DNA of 31,082 nucleotides from a virus. Below are positions 25,031-30,829 of the stretch, piece by piece (the first letter of the stretch is position 1; every line of letters starts with the position of its first letter). Location: positions 1 through 31,082 of the IMG/VR virus record IMGVR_UViG_3300029787_000215, one strand, 5' to 3'. The notes under the pieces are model-generated. The model saw only the letters and a list, made by a program, of their open reading frames with translations. It searched no databases and had not been told where the DNA came from. The translations under genes were made by a program, and so were the position numbers.

Positions 25031-25446
25031 TAGAACTCTTCCCCGTCTGATAGTAATTCATCACCATCAGCACCTTTGTACTCTACTAAGTCAGTTACTT
25101 GCACTGCTTGAAGGTCAAGTCCAATATATGGACCGAACTTTCCTTCACCACTGTACTCATTGTACTGAACTCTTACTTTAGAGCCATTACCTACAGCAAC
25201 ATTTATTTCTTGCTTGTCGCTATCAAGTAATCTAGGAGCAGACCTAACCATTCCGTTAGGACCATTCACTTTCCTTTTGATAACTAAAGCAGGACCTTCG
25301 TCATGTTGCTTTACCTTGTGACCCCTTGATGCAAAGTCATTTGCTATGTCTTCCTCAACAATTAAGTCGAGTGTATACATAGGTTCAAACCTTGTATTAG
25401 GGGTTGTGATACTTGCCCATTTGGCAACACCATTTAATATAGCCAT
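25030..25446 (-). CDS. Single-stranded DNA-binding protein, T7 gp2.5-like
   Basis: A 138-residue OB-fold-type SSB that covers single-stranded DNA at the fork and aids recombination. Family-like phrases: GVAKWASITTPNTRFEPMYT at the start, ALVIKRKVNGPNG, NGSKVRVQYNEYSG, PYIGLDLQAVQV. The C-terminus is acidic and ends in Phe (DGDELLSDGEEF), like the gp2.5 tail that contacts polymerase and helicase. It is much shorter than T7 gp2.5 (232 residues). AGGAGG lies shortly before its ATG. Position ahead of the primase-helicase fits. Confidence 0.8.
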   Translation of the reverse strand: MAILNGVAKWASITTPNTRFEPMYTLDLIVEEDIANDFASRGHKVKQHDEGPALVIKRKVNGPNGMVRSAPRLLDSDKQEINVAVGNGSKVRVQYNEYSGEGKFGPYIGLDLQAVQVTDLVEYKGADGDELLSDGEEF

Positions 25447-25449
25447 AAT

Positions 25450-25590
25450 TTACCTCCTTATTAGCTTTATTAATATTAAAAAATCAGTGAGAGTTTTTGA
25501 GCCAACTACTCTCGAAGTTCTAACCACAGAAGCAGTAAAACCAAACCAGTCTAATTGGAGATAGAGGGCTTGTAGGGTCTGATTACTCAT
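25450..25590 (-). CDS. 46-residue ORF filling the ssb leader
   Basis: ATG 25590 opens a 46-codon frame (starts MSNQTLQALYLQLDWFGF, ends LILIKLIRR) whose last two sense codons are the AGGAGG of the ssb ribosome binding site; its stop is two bases before the ssb ATG. The ATG lies only about 14 bases after the -10 box at 25604-25609, so the message would be nearly leaderless. The composition looks protein-like. It could be a small protein or a leader peptide controlling the hairpin inside it. Confidence 0.5.
   Translation of the reverse strand: MSNQTLQALYLQLDWFGFTASVVRTSRVVGSKTLTDFLILIKLIRR
25478..25513 (-). terminator. Possible attenuator inside the ssb leader
   Basis: In - strand RNA, GAGAGT (25513-25508) pairs with ACTCTC (25494-25489). 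Five bases later is a run of six T (25483-25478). The stem is short and the T-run is offset, so termination would be weak. It lies within the 46-codon ORF, so translation could affect it. Confidence 0.3.
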
Positions 25591-25603
25591 GTTTATTTGA
25601 AAG

Positions 25604-25612
25604 ATTATACCA
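25604..25612 (-). promoter_or_regulatory. Extended -10 promoter upstream of ssb
   Basis: TGGTATAAT on the - strand is a perfect extended -10 (TG-n-TATAAT). The -35 position holds an A-rich sequence with no TTGACA match, which extended -10 promoters tolerate. It lies just after the stop of the 51-residue basic gene and would drive the 46-codon ORF, ssb and its neighbour. Confidence 0.55.
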
Positions 25613-25625
25613 CAGATAATTTTTT

Positions 25626-25781
25626 TTATCTACCCTGTCCTCTATATTTTTTATAGCTTCTTTTACGATGCTTGTTCATATGCTTCATTGAAACTTTTAT
25701 CCTTCTACTTCTACCGCCTGTACCCTGTGAGGTACTTTTTTTAGTGCGGTTTATTGTTAGTACTGCTTTCTTGACTGCCAT
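25626..25781 (-). CDS. 51-residue very basic protein
   Basis: A short gene starting at ATG 25781, inside the end of the preceding gene (41-base overlap, other frame). The protein starts MAVKKAVLTINRTKKSTSQG and ends NKHRKRSYKKYRGQGR, with about 20 Lys/Arg and almost no acidic residues. The NKH-[RK]-[KR]-x-[YW]-K-x-YRGQG[RK] ending is one I recall from small basic proteins of T7-like marine phages. It probably binds nucleic acid; function unknown. No strong ribosome binding site, so coupling is likely. Confidence 0.72.
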   Translation of the reverse strand: MAVKKAVLTINRTKKSTSQGTGGRSRRIKVSMKHMNKHRKRSYKKYRGQGR

Positions 25782-26019
25782 TTAATAATGTCTCATATAT
25801 TAATTGTTCGTTGTCTATCTTACCTCTCATTTCCCGGAGTAATCTAAAATCTCCAGTGAATGGAAAGTTATCATTAGTGTCAACTCTAGTTAAGTGAACA
25901 ATGTCCTCAACCGCTTTCATGTTAATAAGATTATCAATCGCCTCAACAACTGAAAAGGCAAAAGTTTTTATAATTTCTGGTTCGTTATCTATGATAACTT
26001 CACAATTGTATTCATACAT
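25741..26019 (-). CDS. Small unknown early protein
   Basis: A 92-residue protein (starts MYEYNCEVIIDNEPEII, with AFSVVEAIDNLINMKAVED in the middle) resembling small alpha/beta phage proteins of unknown function. It overlaps both neighbours: its start lies in the end of the upstream gene by eight bases, and its last 13 codons (SQESSTNNKPH is the tail) share DNA with the 51-residue basic gene. Confidence 0.65.
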   Translation of the reverse strand: MYEYNCEVIIDNEPEIIKTFAFSVVEAIDNLINMKAVEDIVHLTRVDTNDNFPFTGDFRLLREMRGKIDNEQLIYETLLNGSQESSTNNKPH

Positions 26020-26272
26020 TTATTTTATTCCTTAATTGTTTATAGGTTTTTACATCTGGAAATTTTTTTAATTGTTTTAAAAGCCATTTATCAGACATAT
26101 GTACTAAAGTAATTCCCTTAATACTTTTCATATATTTTTCATCTGGTAATAAATTATCTACTGTATCAATAGAAACTTTCTTAGCTTCTTCTTCGGGTAA
26201 TAAACCCCTCAACCATTCTACTTGAATTGGTTTAATTCTTTTTTTTAATTCTCTAACTTTTTTCTGGTTCAA
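26012..26272 (-). CDS. Small basic unknown protein, TTG start
   Basis: An 86-residue Lys-rich protein (QKKVRELKKRIKPIQVEWL, LLPDEKYMKSIKG, KTYKQLRNKINV). The start is TTG 26272, nine bases after GGAG and inside the preceding 51-residue gene; a later ATG would remove more than half of a coherent sequence. No named motif. Confidence 0.62.
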   Translation of the reverse strand: MNQKKVRELKKRIKPIQVEWLRGLLPEEEAKKVSIDTVDNLLPDEKYMKSIKGITLVHMSDKWLLKQLKKFPDVKTYKQLRNKINV

Positions 26273-26408
26273 TTTTTATAACTCCTTCATCTAATAAATC
26301 TTTCAAAAATGTTTTAGCGTTATCAATTAGTATTGCCTCAACTTCCTCAAGGCTACTTGCCTCAACAATTATTGCCTCCATGTTCCCTAAATAAATTTTA
26401 AATTTCAT
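26253..26408 (-). CDS. 51-residue unknown early protein
   Basis: A short ORF with ATG 26408 that overlaps the upstream stop as ATGA, so it is coupled. The protein starts MKFKIYLGNMEAIIVEASSL and is a small acidic alpha/beta polypeptide with regular hydrophobic spacing (EEVEAILIDNAKTFLKDLLD). It ends 20 bases inside the next gene. Function unknown. Confidence 0.6.
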   Translation of the reverse strand: MKFKIYLGNMEAIIVEASSLEEVEAILIDNAKTFLKDLLDEGVIKIEPEKS

Positions 26409-26653
26409 TTTCTAACTTTATAGATTCCTGAAAGTTTTTCTTTTTTAGTATGTTCACTTTGCATAATTTCATTGTACAATTGTTTTTGAATTATTTTATA
26501 TTCGGTCTTGTCCTCTACATTTAATAGTTTAACATTTTCTAATTTAGGTTTCCAAGTTTTCCACCAGATTTTTTTTAAAGGTCTGACATTCCACTGCCAT
26601 TTTATATTACGACCTTCATAGTCATAGCCAAAAATAGGATTATGTTCAAACAC
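26405..26653 (-). CDS. Small unknown early protein, Trp-rich
   Basis: An 82-residue basic protein with six tryptophans in its first half (NIKWQWNVRPLKKIWWKTWK), followed by a helical Lys/Glu-rich second half (IIQKQLYNEIMQSEHTKKE). Its start overlaps the upstream gene by eight bases. No family recognised. Confidence 0.65.
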   Translation of the reverse strand: MFEHNPIFGYDYEGRNIKWQWNVRPLKKIWWKTWKPKLENVKLLNVEDKTEYKIIQKQLYNEIMQSEHTKKEKLSGIYKVRK

Positions 26654-26876
26654 TATACTGCCTCGACATATGTTCTAAGTCTTTACTAGAAACAGCACTA
26701 TCACAATGAGTTGATAGAAAAGCAATTACTAAATTAGCAATAGTATTTTCTTCATAATGTTCCCAAATGTAATCACAACAATCAGCTTCTAAATCTGGTC
26801 TTGCTGGTAAACACCATAACTCTGCTACCTCTTCGCTTATTTTATCTTTTATTATGTCATTAGCTTCGTTGCTCAT
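26646..26876 (-). CDS. Small unknown early protein, Cys-containing
   Basis: A 76-residue acidic helical protein (EANDIIKDKISEEVAELWC, LEADCCDYIWEHYEEN, ANLVIAFLSTHCDSA). Four cysteines, including one CC pair, could bind metal, but the spacing matches no motif I know. It overlaps its upstream neighbour by 17 bases. Confidence 0.65.
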   Translation of the reverse strand: MSNEANDIIKDKISEEVAELWCLPARPDLEADCCDYIWEHYEENTIANLVIAFLSTHCDSAVSSKDLEHMSRQYSV

Positions 26877-27075
26877 TATTACCTCCTAACATTTCCTCAA
26901 AAGTATAATCAGAATGATTGGTCACAAAAAATTTATCGCCATGATAAAAAACTTCATGCCCCCATTTGTTAGTATAAAATTCTTCATAGTGATTATCTAT
27001 AAATTCATTAAACTTTTTATACTCTGACTTTGTTAGTATCTTAGTATTATCATCATAGAAATTAAACATTGCCAT
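26860..27075 (-). CDS. Small unknown early protein, aromatic-rich
   Basis: A 71-residue protein rich in Phe and Tyr (MAMFNFYDDNTKILTKSEY, FYTNKWGHEVFYHGDKFFV). The ATG at 27075 follows GGAG by five bases, two bases after the upstream stop. No family recognised. Confidence 0.65.
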   Translation of the reverse strand: MAMFNFYDDNTKILTKSEYKKFNEFIDNHYEEFYTNKWGHEVFYHGDKFFVTNHSDYTFEEMLGGNNEQRS

Positions 27076-27077
27076 AA

Positions 27078-27323
27078 TTACTCCTGACTTTCCAATTTAT
27101 TTTTAAGCTCTTCAAGTTCAGATTTTAATTCTTCATAATCAGAATACTTTATTGTTTCTTCAACATTATATTCGATATTATCTACTGTCGATTGACAATC
27201 ATCAAAGTCGGCTCTAAGTCCTTCTAGTTCTTGTTTATCATCATAAGTTCTATCATCTATTATCTTTAATAATCTATCTAGAATAATATAAGTGATAAGA
27301 TTTGCTAACCATTTTTTAAACAT
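27078..27323 (-). CDS. Small coiled-coil protein with amphipathic N-terminus
   Basis: An 81-residue protein. The first 25 residues are hydrophobic/amphipathic (FKKWLANLITYIILDRLLKI) and could lie on the membrane. The remainder is an acidic coiled coil (GLRADFDDCQSTVDNIEYN, then SELEELKNKLESQE). GGAG precedes the ATG by five bases. Function unknown. Confidence 0.68.
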   Translation of the reverse strand: MFKKWLANLITYIILDRLLKIIDDRTYDDKQELEGLRADFDDCQSTVDNIEYNVEETIKYSDYEELKSELEELKNKLESQE

Positions 27324-27335
27324 AGGTACTCCTAT

Positions 27336-28046
27336 TTAATTTATTGAAATTACAAAACCTGATGTATCCTTCTTAGCTTTACCTTTAGCAGTCAAGCCAA
27401 CAACAACATTGGGTTCATCTAAAAATCGCATATCATATTTATCGCCATCAATAACCTTACGACCTTTATACCATAAGGGTAGGGCATGATTAAATACAAC
27501 TGCGATATTATAACTCAACTTGTCAAACCATGAAGCATATTTTTTATTAGCTTCTGAGTACGACCAAGTCAAATGATAATTCTCTATCTGACTAACTTTC
27601 CTAGTAGGTATTTTAGTATAGTCATAAAACTGTATGTCGGGAAAAGTATCAAAGACATTAACACCTTGCAACTCTTGATACTCCCATTGAATATCAGATG
27701 TACCATTTAATCTGACACAAGGTTTTTTATCTAAGCGTTTTGCTTTTTGCTCAAACTTATATATTTCATCATAAAGTTTTTCAAGAAATAATTCCGGGGT
27801 ATCTAAAAACATTTTAGTCCTACGCTTACGAGCTTCTTGAATCACATTAGTAGTCTCGCCTTTTTTAAATATACCGCCACGACCAGCAGTATTTAAACAA
27901 GCATCTTTGCATTTAGCAATATCTTGATAAGGACATATTTTAGTGCTGTTGGGGTGTAAGTGCATAATAGCACTTGTCCATTGGTCATGTAGCTTATCGC
28001 CTTTAATTAATTTAGGATTACCTTGTATTGTTAATAGTGTTGTCAT
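27336..28046 (-). CDS. GP88/DUF7227-like protein with conserved Cys cluster
   Basis: A 236-residue protein resembling the mycobacteriophage gene product 88/DUF7227 family, whose function is unknown. The hallmark is ICPYQDIAKCKDACLNTAGRG (C38, C46, C50; C-x7-C-x3-C) followed by EARKRRTKMFLDTPELFLEK, then a beta-rich part with CVRLNGTSDIQW and YHLTWSYSE. The cysteines may hold a metal or Fe-S centre, but their spacing is not that of radical SAM enzymes. GAGGG lies six bases before the ATG, within the end of the upstream gene. It is the largest gene of the early block. Confidence 0.7.
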   Translation of the reverse strand: MTTLLTIQGNPKLIKGDKLHDQWTSAIMHLHPNSTKICPYQDIAKCKDACLNTAGRGGIFKKGETTNVIQEARKRRTKMFLDTPELFLEKLYDEIYKFEQKAKRLDKKPCVRLNGTSDIQWEYQELQGVNVFDTFPDIQFYDYTKIPTRKVSQIENYHLTWSYSEANKKYASWFDKLSYNIAVVFNHALPLWYKGRKVIDGDKYDMRFLDEPNVVVGLTAKGKAKKDTSGFVISIN

Positions 28047-28149
28047 GTTTTGCCCTCTTGACTGTTGGTTTAACTTTTTCTGGAAAAGGTTCTCTACCTC
28101 TTCTAATTCTATTCATCATCTCCATGTGGTCTTTCATTGTCATGCTCAT
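28018..28149 (-). CDS. 43-residue basic unknown protein
   Basis: A short gene with a strong GAGG six bases before ATG 28149 and three bases between its start and the upstream stop. The protein starts MSMTMKDHMEMMNRIRRG and continues with REPFPEKVKPTVKRAKHD; seven of the first 12 residues are Met or charged. It overlaps the GP88-like gene by 29 bases. Function unknown. Confidence 0.6.
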   Translation of the reverse strand: MSMTMKDHMEMMNRIRRGREPFPEKVKPTVKRAKHDNTINNTR

Positions 28150-28152
28150 TAT

Positions 28153-28302
28153 TTACCTCGTATTATTTTTAACTATATGTAATGCTCGTTCAACTAATTC
28201 TAGTTCATAAGATTTAATTGCATGATTATTAAAATAATTCTTTTCTAAAGTTTCTTCAATAATTGCAATCGCATCAGATACACTTCGTATCTCATCATTC
28301 AT
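28153..28302 (-). CDS. 49-residue unknown early protein
   Basis: A short helical protein (starts MNDEIRSVSDAIAIIEETL, then YELELVERALHIVKNNTR) with GAGG seven bases before ATG 28302. Its start follows directly after the upstream TGA. Its own end (ACGAGGTAA) supplies the ribosome binding site for the next gene. Function unknown. Confidence 0.6.
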   Translation of the reverse strand: MNDEIRSVSDAIAIIEETLEKNYFNNHAIKSYELELVERALHIVKNNTR

Positions 28303-28575
28303 TCAATCACCTCGTCTGTATTTCGTCAATAAGTCTTTATTAGTAAGTTTCTTACCAATTATATATCTCTTTTGAGTTTCATGTACCAACCTTTCAACCC
28401 GACCATCATTGAAAGTTGTATCAGTCACATAGCCCTCTCTAGTTGTGTTAGGATAATCATATCCCATAGTCGTAGTATCAGAATCAAAAGTATGTATATT
28501 AGCAATACCTTTTGCCCATTCTTCTGCTTCTAAAATTAGTTCTTGTTCTGCTACTTGTGTTTTATATTCAGTCAT
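28303..28575 (-). CDS. Small unknown early protein
   Basis: A 90-residue protein (AEQELILEAEEWAKGIANIH, GYDYPNTTREGYVTDT, ending TKYRRGD). The ATG is one of four that use the GAGGAAGCATGA junction. No family recognised. Confidence 0.66.
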   Translation of the reverse strand: MTEYKTQVAEQELILEAEEWAKGIANIHTFDSDTTTMGYDYPNTTREGYVTDTTFNDGRVERLVHETQKRYIIGKKLTNKDLLTKYRRGD

Positions 28576-28805
28576 GCTTCCTCTCCTTTTTTAATATAAG
28601 GACTATTAATTACAGACATTTTTTGTAGTTTTTCGTTAGCTCTTTGAAAACAAGCCAAAGGTATGCAGGTAGCAACCAACATAGTCCAATCTTTATTTTC
28701 AATTAAGTCTGTGATATAAGTTTTATTTAAATTTTCATAATGAAATATACCATCAGATAATTCTGCTAATGCATCATTAAATAATTCAATTTCCTTTTTA
28801 TTCAT
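28572..28805 (-). CDS. Small unknown early protein
   Basis: A 77-residue helical protein (KKEIELFNDALAELSDGIFH, WTMLVATCIPLACFQRANE, ending KKGEEA). It begins after AAGGAGGAAGC and ends in a TGA that overlaps the next ATG, both being copies of the recurring junction. No family recognised. Confidence 0.66.
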   Translation of the reverse strand: MNKKEIELFNDALAELSDGIFHYENLNKTYITDLIENKDWTMLVATCIPLACFQRANEKLQKMSVINSPYIKKGEEA

Positions 28806-28814
28806 GCTTCCTCC

Positions 28815-28952
28815 TTAATAATCATTGTCGTTATATTTTACCATACCTTGTTTATCAAACTTCTTAGGTTCTTGAGGTTTAATAAAAAACAAAGTTGCTA
28901 TAGCACTTGTAAATACTATAATACAAAATATTAATATGTAACCATTACTCAT
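28815..28952 (-). CDS. 45-residue single-TM protein
   Basis: A short gene with the GAGGAAGCATGA start junction. A membrane helix covers about residues 5-24 (YILIFCIIVFTSAIATLFFI), followed by a Lys/Pro-rich and polar tail (KPQEPKKFDKQGMVKYNDN). It is the only clear integral membrane protein of the early block and could act on the host envelope, for example in superinfection exclusion; that is a guess. Confidence 0.65.
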   Translation of the reverse strand: MSNGYILIFCIIVFTSAIATLFFIKPQEPKKFDKQGMVKYNDNDY

Positions 28953-29116
28953 GCTTCCTCCTCACATTCTATATTTGATATTTCATTATCTTTTAATTCA
29001 ATACCATGTTCTTCCCAGAATGATTGTTTAACCCGTTCTATATATTCTTCTTTGGTTTCACATTCTCTACCCATGTCAAATACAGAATAAGTTATTGTGC
29101 TTGTCCAACTTTTCAT
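28949..29116 (-). CDS. 55-residue unknown early protein
   Basis: A short acidic protein (starts MKSWTSTITYSVFDMGREC, then TKEEYIERVKQSFWEEHG, ends CEEEA). It starts and stops at copies of the recurring junction and overlaps its neighbours by four bases each. Function unknown. Confidence 0.65.
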   Translation of the reverse strand: MKSWTSTITYSVFDMGRECETKEEYIERVKQSFWEEHGIELKDNEISNIECEEEA

Positions 29117-29364
29117 GCTTCCTCCTGTTTCTTTTGTTGTTCTTTAGCATAGTTTACACTTTGCCATTTACTAGCATCGCCTAATATTGCAACTGCAATA
29201 GCATTTACTAAGTCTTCTAAAGTATAACCTTCTCGAAGAGTAACTTTAGATGTTTCATAATCGTACTCACAAACCTCATAGATTACATCTTCCATGCCAT
29301 CTAATATAGCCATAGCATCTGCTCCTTTTGGTATATCATCTGAATTAAAACTTACATAGCTCAT
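29113..29364 (-). CDS. Small unknown early protein
   Basis: An 83-residue acidic protein (YVSFNSDDIPKGADAMAI, LREGYTLEDLVNAIAVAIL, ending KKQEEA). The start follows GAGGTGGAATA, the second junction type. No family recognised. Confidence 0.66.
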   Translation of the reverse strand: MSYVSFNSDDIPKGADAMAILDGMEDVIYEVCEYDYETSKVTLREGYTLEDLVNAIAVAILGDASKWQSVNYAKEQQKKQEEA

Positions 29365-29627
29365 TATTCCACCTCTATTTCTTCCATAAACTCAAAATCT
29401 GTTTCCCATAACTCATTTATTCTGTCATAGTCAATTACAGCTTTTTTAAGAGTAATATTTCTGCCATATCCATCTACAACAGTATTGCCTTCTTCATCTA
29501 ACATTTTTAAAATGCCACTGTCTATAAAAGTAGATACAAAGTATCTGCCACTAGCACCTTCTAACTGTAAAAATAAACCACTGTCATAGTTTTTTAATGC
29601 TTGTTTATATACATTTATATTTTCCAT
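29364..29627 (-). CDS. Small unknown early protein
   Basis: An 87-residue protein, probably a beta-rich small domain (SGLFLQLEGASGRYFVSTF, GILKMLDEEGNTVVDGYG), ending MEEIEVE. Both ends are TAATG overlaps with GAGGT upstream. No family recognised. Confidence 0.66.
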   Translation of the reverse strand: MENINVYKQALKNYDSGLFLQLEGASGRYFVSTFIDSGILKMLDEEGNTVVDGYGRNITLKKAVIDYDRINELWETDFEFMEEIEVE

Positions 29628-29815
29628 TACTCTACCTCAATCTTACAAGTATTTAAATTTTCTTCTGATATCAAACAAGATATTTCAAACTCTTGCCCAC
29701 CACTATGAACAATAATAATATCTTTGCTACCAAAAGTCCTACCAGCACTTTCGTGTTCTCTAGTCCTTAAAACTATTCGTTCTACATTATGCAAACTAAT
29801 TTCTTTCAATGCCAT
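29627..29815 (-). CDS. Small unknown early protein
   Basis: A 62-residue protein (LKEISLHNVERIVLRTREHE, KDIIIVHSGGQEFEISC), beta-rich in appearance, ending CKIEVE. GGAGG lies six bases before the ATG, inside the coding end of the preceding gene. No family recognised. Confidence 0.65.
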   Translation of the reverse strand: MALKEISLHNVERIVLRTREHESAGRTFGSKDIIIVHSGGQEFEISCLISEENLNTCKIEVE

Positions 29816-29816
29816 C

Positions 29817-30056
29817 TTATGCCTCCAATTCTGTTATATAATCTTTAATTTTTTGTAAGTTTTTATCTTTATGTCGTTCTAGTTCTAATTTACTTTCAAG
29901 ATTTAAAGCACGAACTACATGAACTAAATCCATGTCAAGTATATTTACCCAATCGCCTTTACTTCTTGACCAATATTTAAACTCATCTGTCATATCGCAA
30001 GGTATTTTACTTTCTTCAATAACAGATTGTATTTCTAATAATTTTTTAACTTTCAT
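29817..30056 (-). CDS. First gene of the early block, small unknown protein
   Basis: A 79-residue helical protein (KVKKLLEIQSVIEESKIPC, LDMDLVHVVRALNLESKLE, KIKDYITELEA). The ATG follows TTGGAGGTG by a few bases. It is preceded by a structured leader and an extended -10 promoter, so it heads the early operon. No family recognised. Confidence 0.66.
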   Translation of the reverse strand: MKVKKLLEIQSVIEESKIPCDMTDEFKYWSRSKGDWVNILDMDLVHVVRALNLESKLELERHKDKNLQKIKDYITELEA

Positions 30057-30093
30057 AATACACCTCCAATAATGTATATAATTTATTAAATGC

Positions 30094-30153
30094 GAAACCT
30101 AATAAAGTTAATTTAAGTATGAGGTCACACTCTTCGGCTCTTCATTAGGTCTC
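30094..30153 (-). promoter_or_regulatory. 14-bp leader stem, possible RNase III site
   Basis: In - strand RNA, GAGACCTAATGAAG (30153-30140) pairs with CTTTATTAGGTTTC (30107-30094) over 14 continuous base pairs, two of them G-U. On the + strand these two would be A-C mismatches, so the structure belongs to the - transcript. It lies in the leader of the gene starting at 30056, does not cover that gene's ribosome binding site and has no T-run after it. This argues for processing, stability or regulation and not termination. Confidence 0.6.
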
Positions 30154-30162
30154 GACTTTTAT

Positions 30163-30171
30163 ATTATAACA
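30163..30171 (-). promoter_or_regulatory. Extended -10 promoter for the early block
   Basis: TGTTATAAT is a perfect extended -10. There is no good -35. It would start transcription about 100 bases before ATG 30056, just ahead of the 14-bp leader stem. Confidence 0.5.
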
Positions 30172-30307
30172 GCCGAAATTCTTAATGGCGTTGTTCATAT
30201 AGAGTAGCGTAGTCTTTAGTTAAAAAGTCAAACTCTCTAAACAGGATTTATACTTTAATAGCTATCCTCTTTTCCGCTAACCATTAAATTCTATTTAAAT
30301 TCTTTAT

Positions 30308-30368
30308 TCTCTCAGTAGTTAGACAAAGAAAACTAAACAGAAACTTTATCTAACTACCTTCGGAGAGA
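30308..30368 (-). promoter_or_regulatory. Strong hairpin in the gene-free region
   Basis: In - strand RNA, GTAGTTAGATAAAG (30357-30344) pairs with CTTTGTCTAACTAC (30328-30315), 14 bp with one U-G, closed by a 15-base loop. Below it an asymmetric internal loop (5 and 1 bases) leads to TCTCTC/GAGAGA (30368-30363 with 30313-30308). The U-G would be a C-A mismatch on the + strand. Confidence 0.6.
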
Positions 30369-30432
30369 TTTCGCAAACTTTATCCCAACCGCCCAGAAGA
30401 AGTCAAGATGTCTTAAAGGTATTAATGTTTCT

Positions 30433-30455
30433 TATAGTTTCTTTAAAGAACTATA
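30433..30455 (-). promoter_or_regulatory. 7-bp hairpin in the gene-free region
   Basis: TATAGTT and AACTATA flank CTTTAAAG with one extra base, giving a near-perfect palindrome. It could fold in either strand's RNA or be a protein-binding dyad. Confidence 0.45.
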
Positions 30456-30519
30456 AAACTCTTTAACCTTTTCTTTACTACCTTTATAAAAACTTTAAGT
30501 AGCCCTCAATAGCCCTAAA

Positions 30520-30549
30520 AGTATAAACCGAAGCCGAAGCAAAGGTCAA
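30520..30549 (-). promoter_or_regulatory. Sigma70-like promoter TTGACC-18-TATACT
   Basis: The -35 TTGACC (30549-30544) and -10 TATACT (30525-30520) each match consensus at five of six positions, with an 18-base spacer. It lies right after the stop of the upstream gene and points into the gene-free structured region. Confidence 0.55.
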
Positions 30550-30563
30550 GTAGTGTTTAAATA

Positions 30564-30779
30564 TTAATAGCGTGTCCATGTGGAAAAGATATAAATAGTT
30601 CCCATGTCCATACTATAATTGTTTAGATAATTATATTCAGTATTTAACATAGCCCTCAATCCACCTTTACGATACAGTTTAGCTCTAGTATTTTTATAAG
30701 AAATATCCTCAACAAATGAATATTTTAATGCTCTAATATATTCTTCTGCTTGTTGTTTATTGGTAAATTTTCTAATCAT
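30564..30779 (-). CDS. Rightmost early gene, unknown 71-residue protein
   Basis: A 71-residue basic, Tyr-rich protein (MIRKFTNKQQAEEYIRALKY, KNTRAKLYRKGGLRAM, ending YIFSTWTRY). ATG 30779 has GAGGG five bases before it and is preferred over the in-frame TTG at 30791. It is probably the first gene to be expressed, and is separated from the early block by about 500 bp. No family recognised; host-takeover genes often sit here in T7-like phages. Confidence 0.62.
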   Translation of the reverse strand: MIRKFTNKQQAEEYIRALKYSFVEDISYKNTRAKLYRKGGLRAMLNTEYNYLNNYSMDMGTIYIFSTWTRY

Positions 30780-30829
30780 AATAGCCCTCAATAGTTATAT
30801 ATATTAATATGTTCGTTAAACTCCCTCCA

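Larger units (their letters stand above)
30172..30510 (-). ncRNA. Gene-free structured region, candidate noncoding RNA
   Basis: About 340 bases with no credible ORF on either strand, lying just behind a sigma70-like promoter (30520-30549). It holds a 14-bp hairpin with a further 6-bp lower stem (30308-30368), a 7-bp hairpin (30433-30455) and a comparatively GC-rich patch with GGGCGGTTGGG near 30390. The words ATAAAGTTT occur twice. The region matches no RNA family I can name and has no tRNA features. It could be a noncoding RNA, a long leader, or a replication or packaging region. Confidence 0.45.

Noticed and set aside
25600-25632. Terminator formed by GATAA-A6-TTATC near 25615-25632
   Set aside because: The stem is only 5-6 A/T pairs and overlaps the extended -10; it is better read as promoter spacer.
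27943-28210. Two + strand ORFs (79 and 60 codons) in the early region
   Set aside because: Opposite to well-supported small - strand genes with strong ribosome binding sites; no start signals of their own.
30181-30215. 17-codon ORF starting ATGAACAAC on the - strand in the gene-free region
   Set aside because: No ribosome binding site, and it runs into the -10 box and the leader stem.
30172-30510. tRNA gene or remnant in the gene-free region
   Set aside because: No T-arm GTTCGA-type sequence, no cloverleaf and no CCA end could be found.
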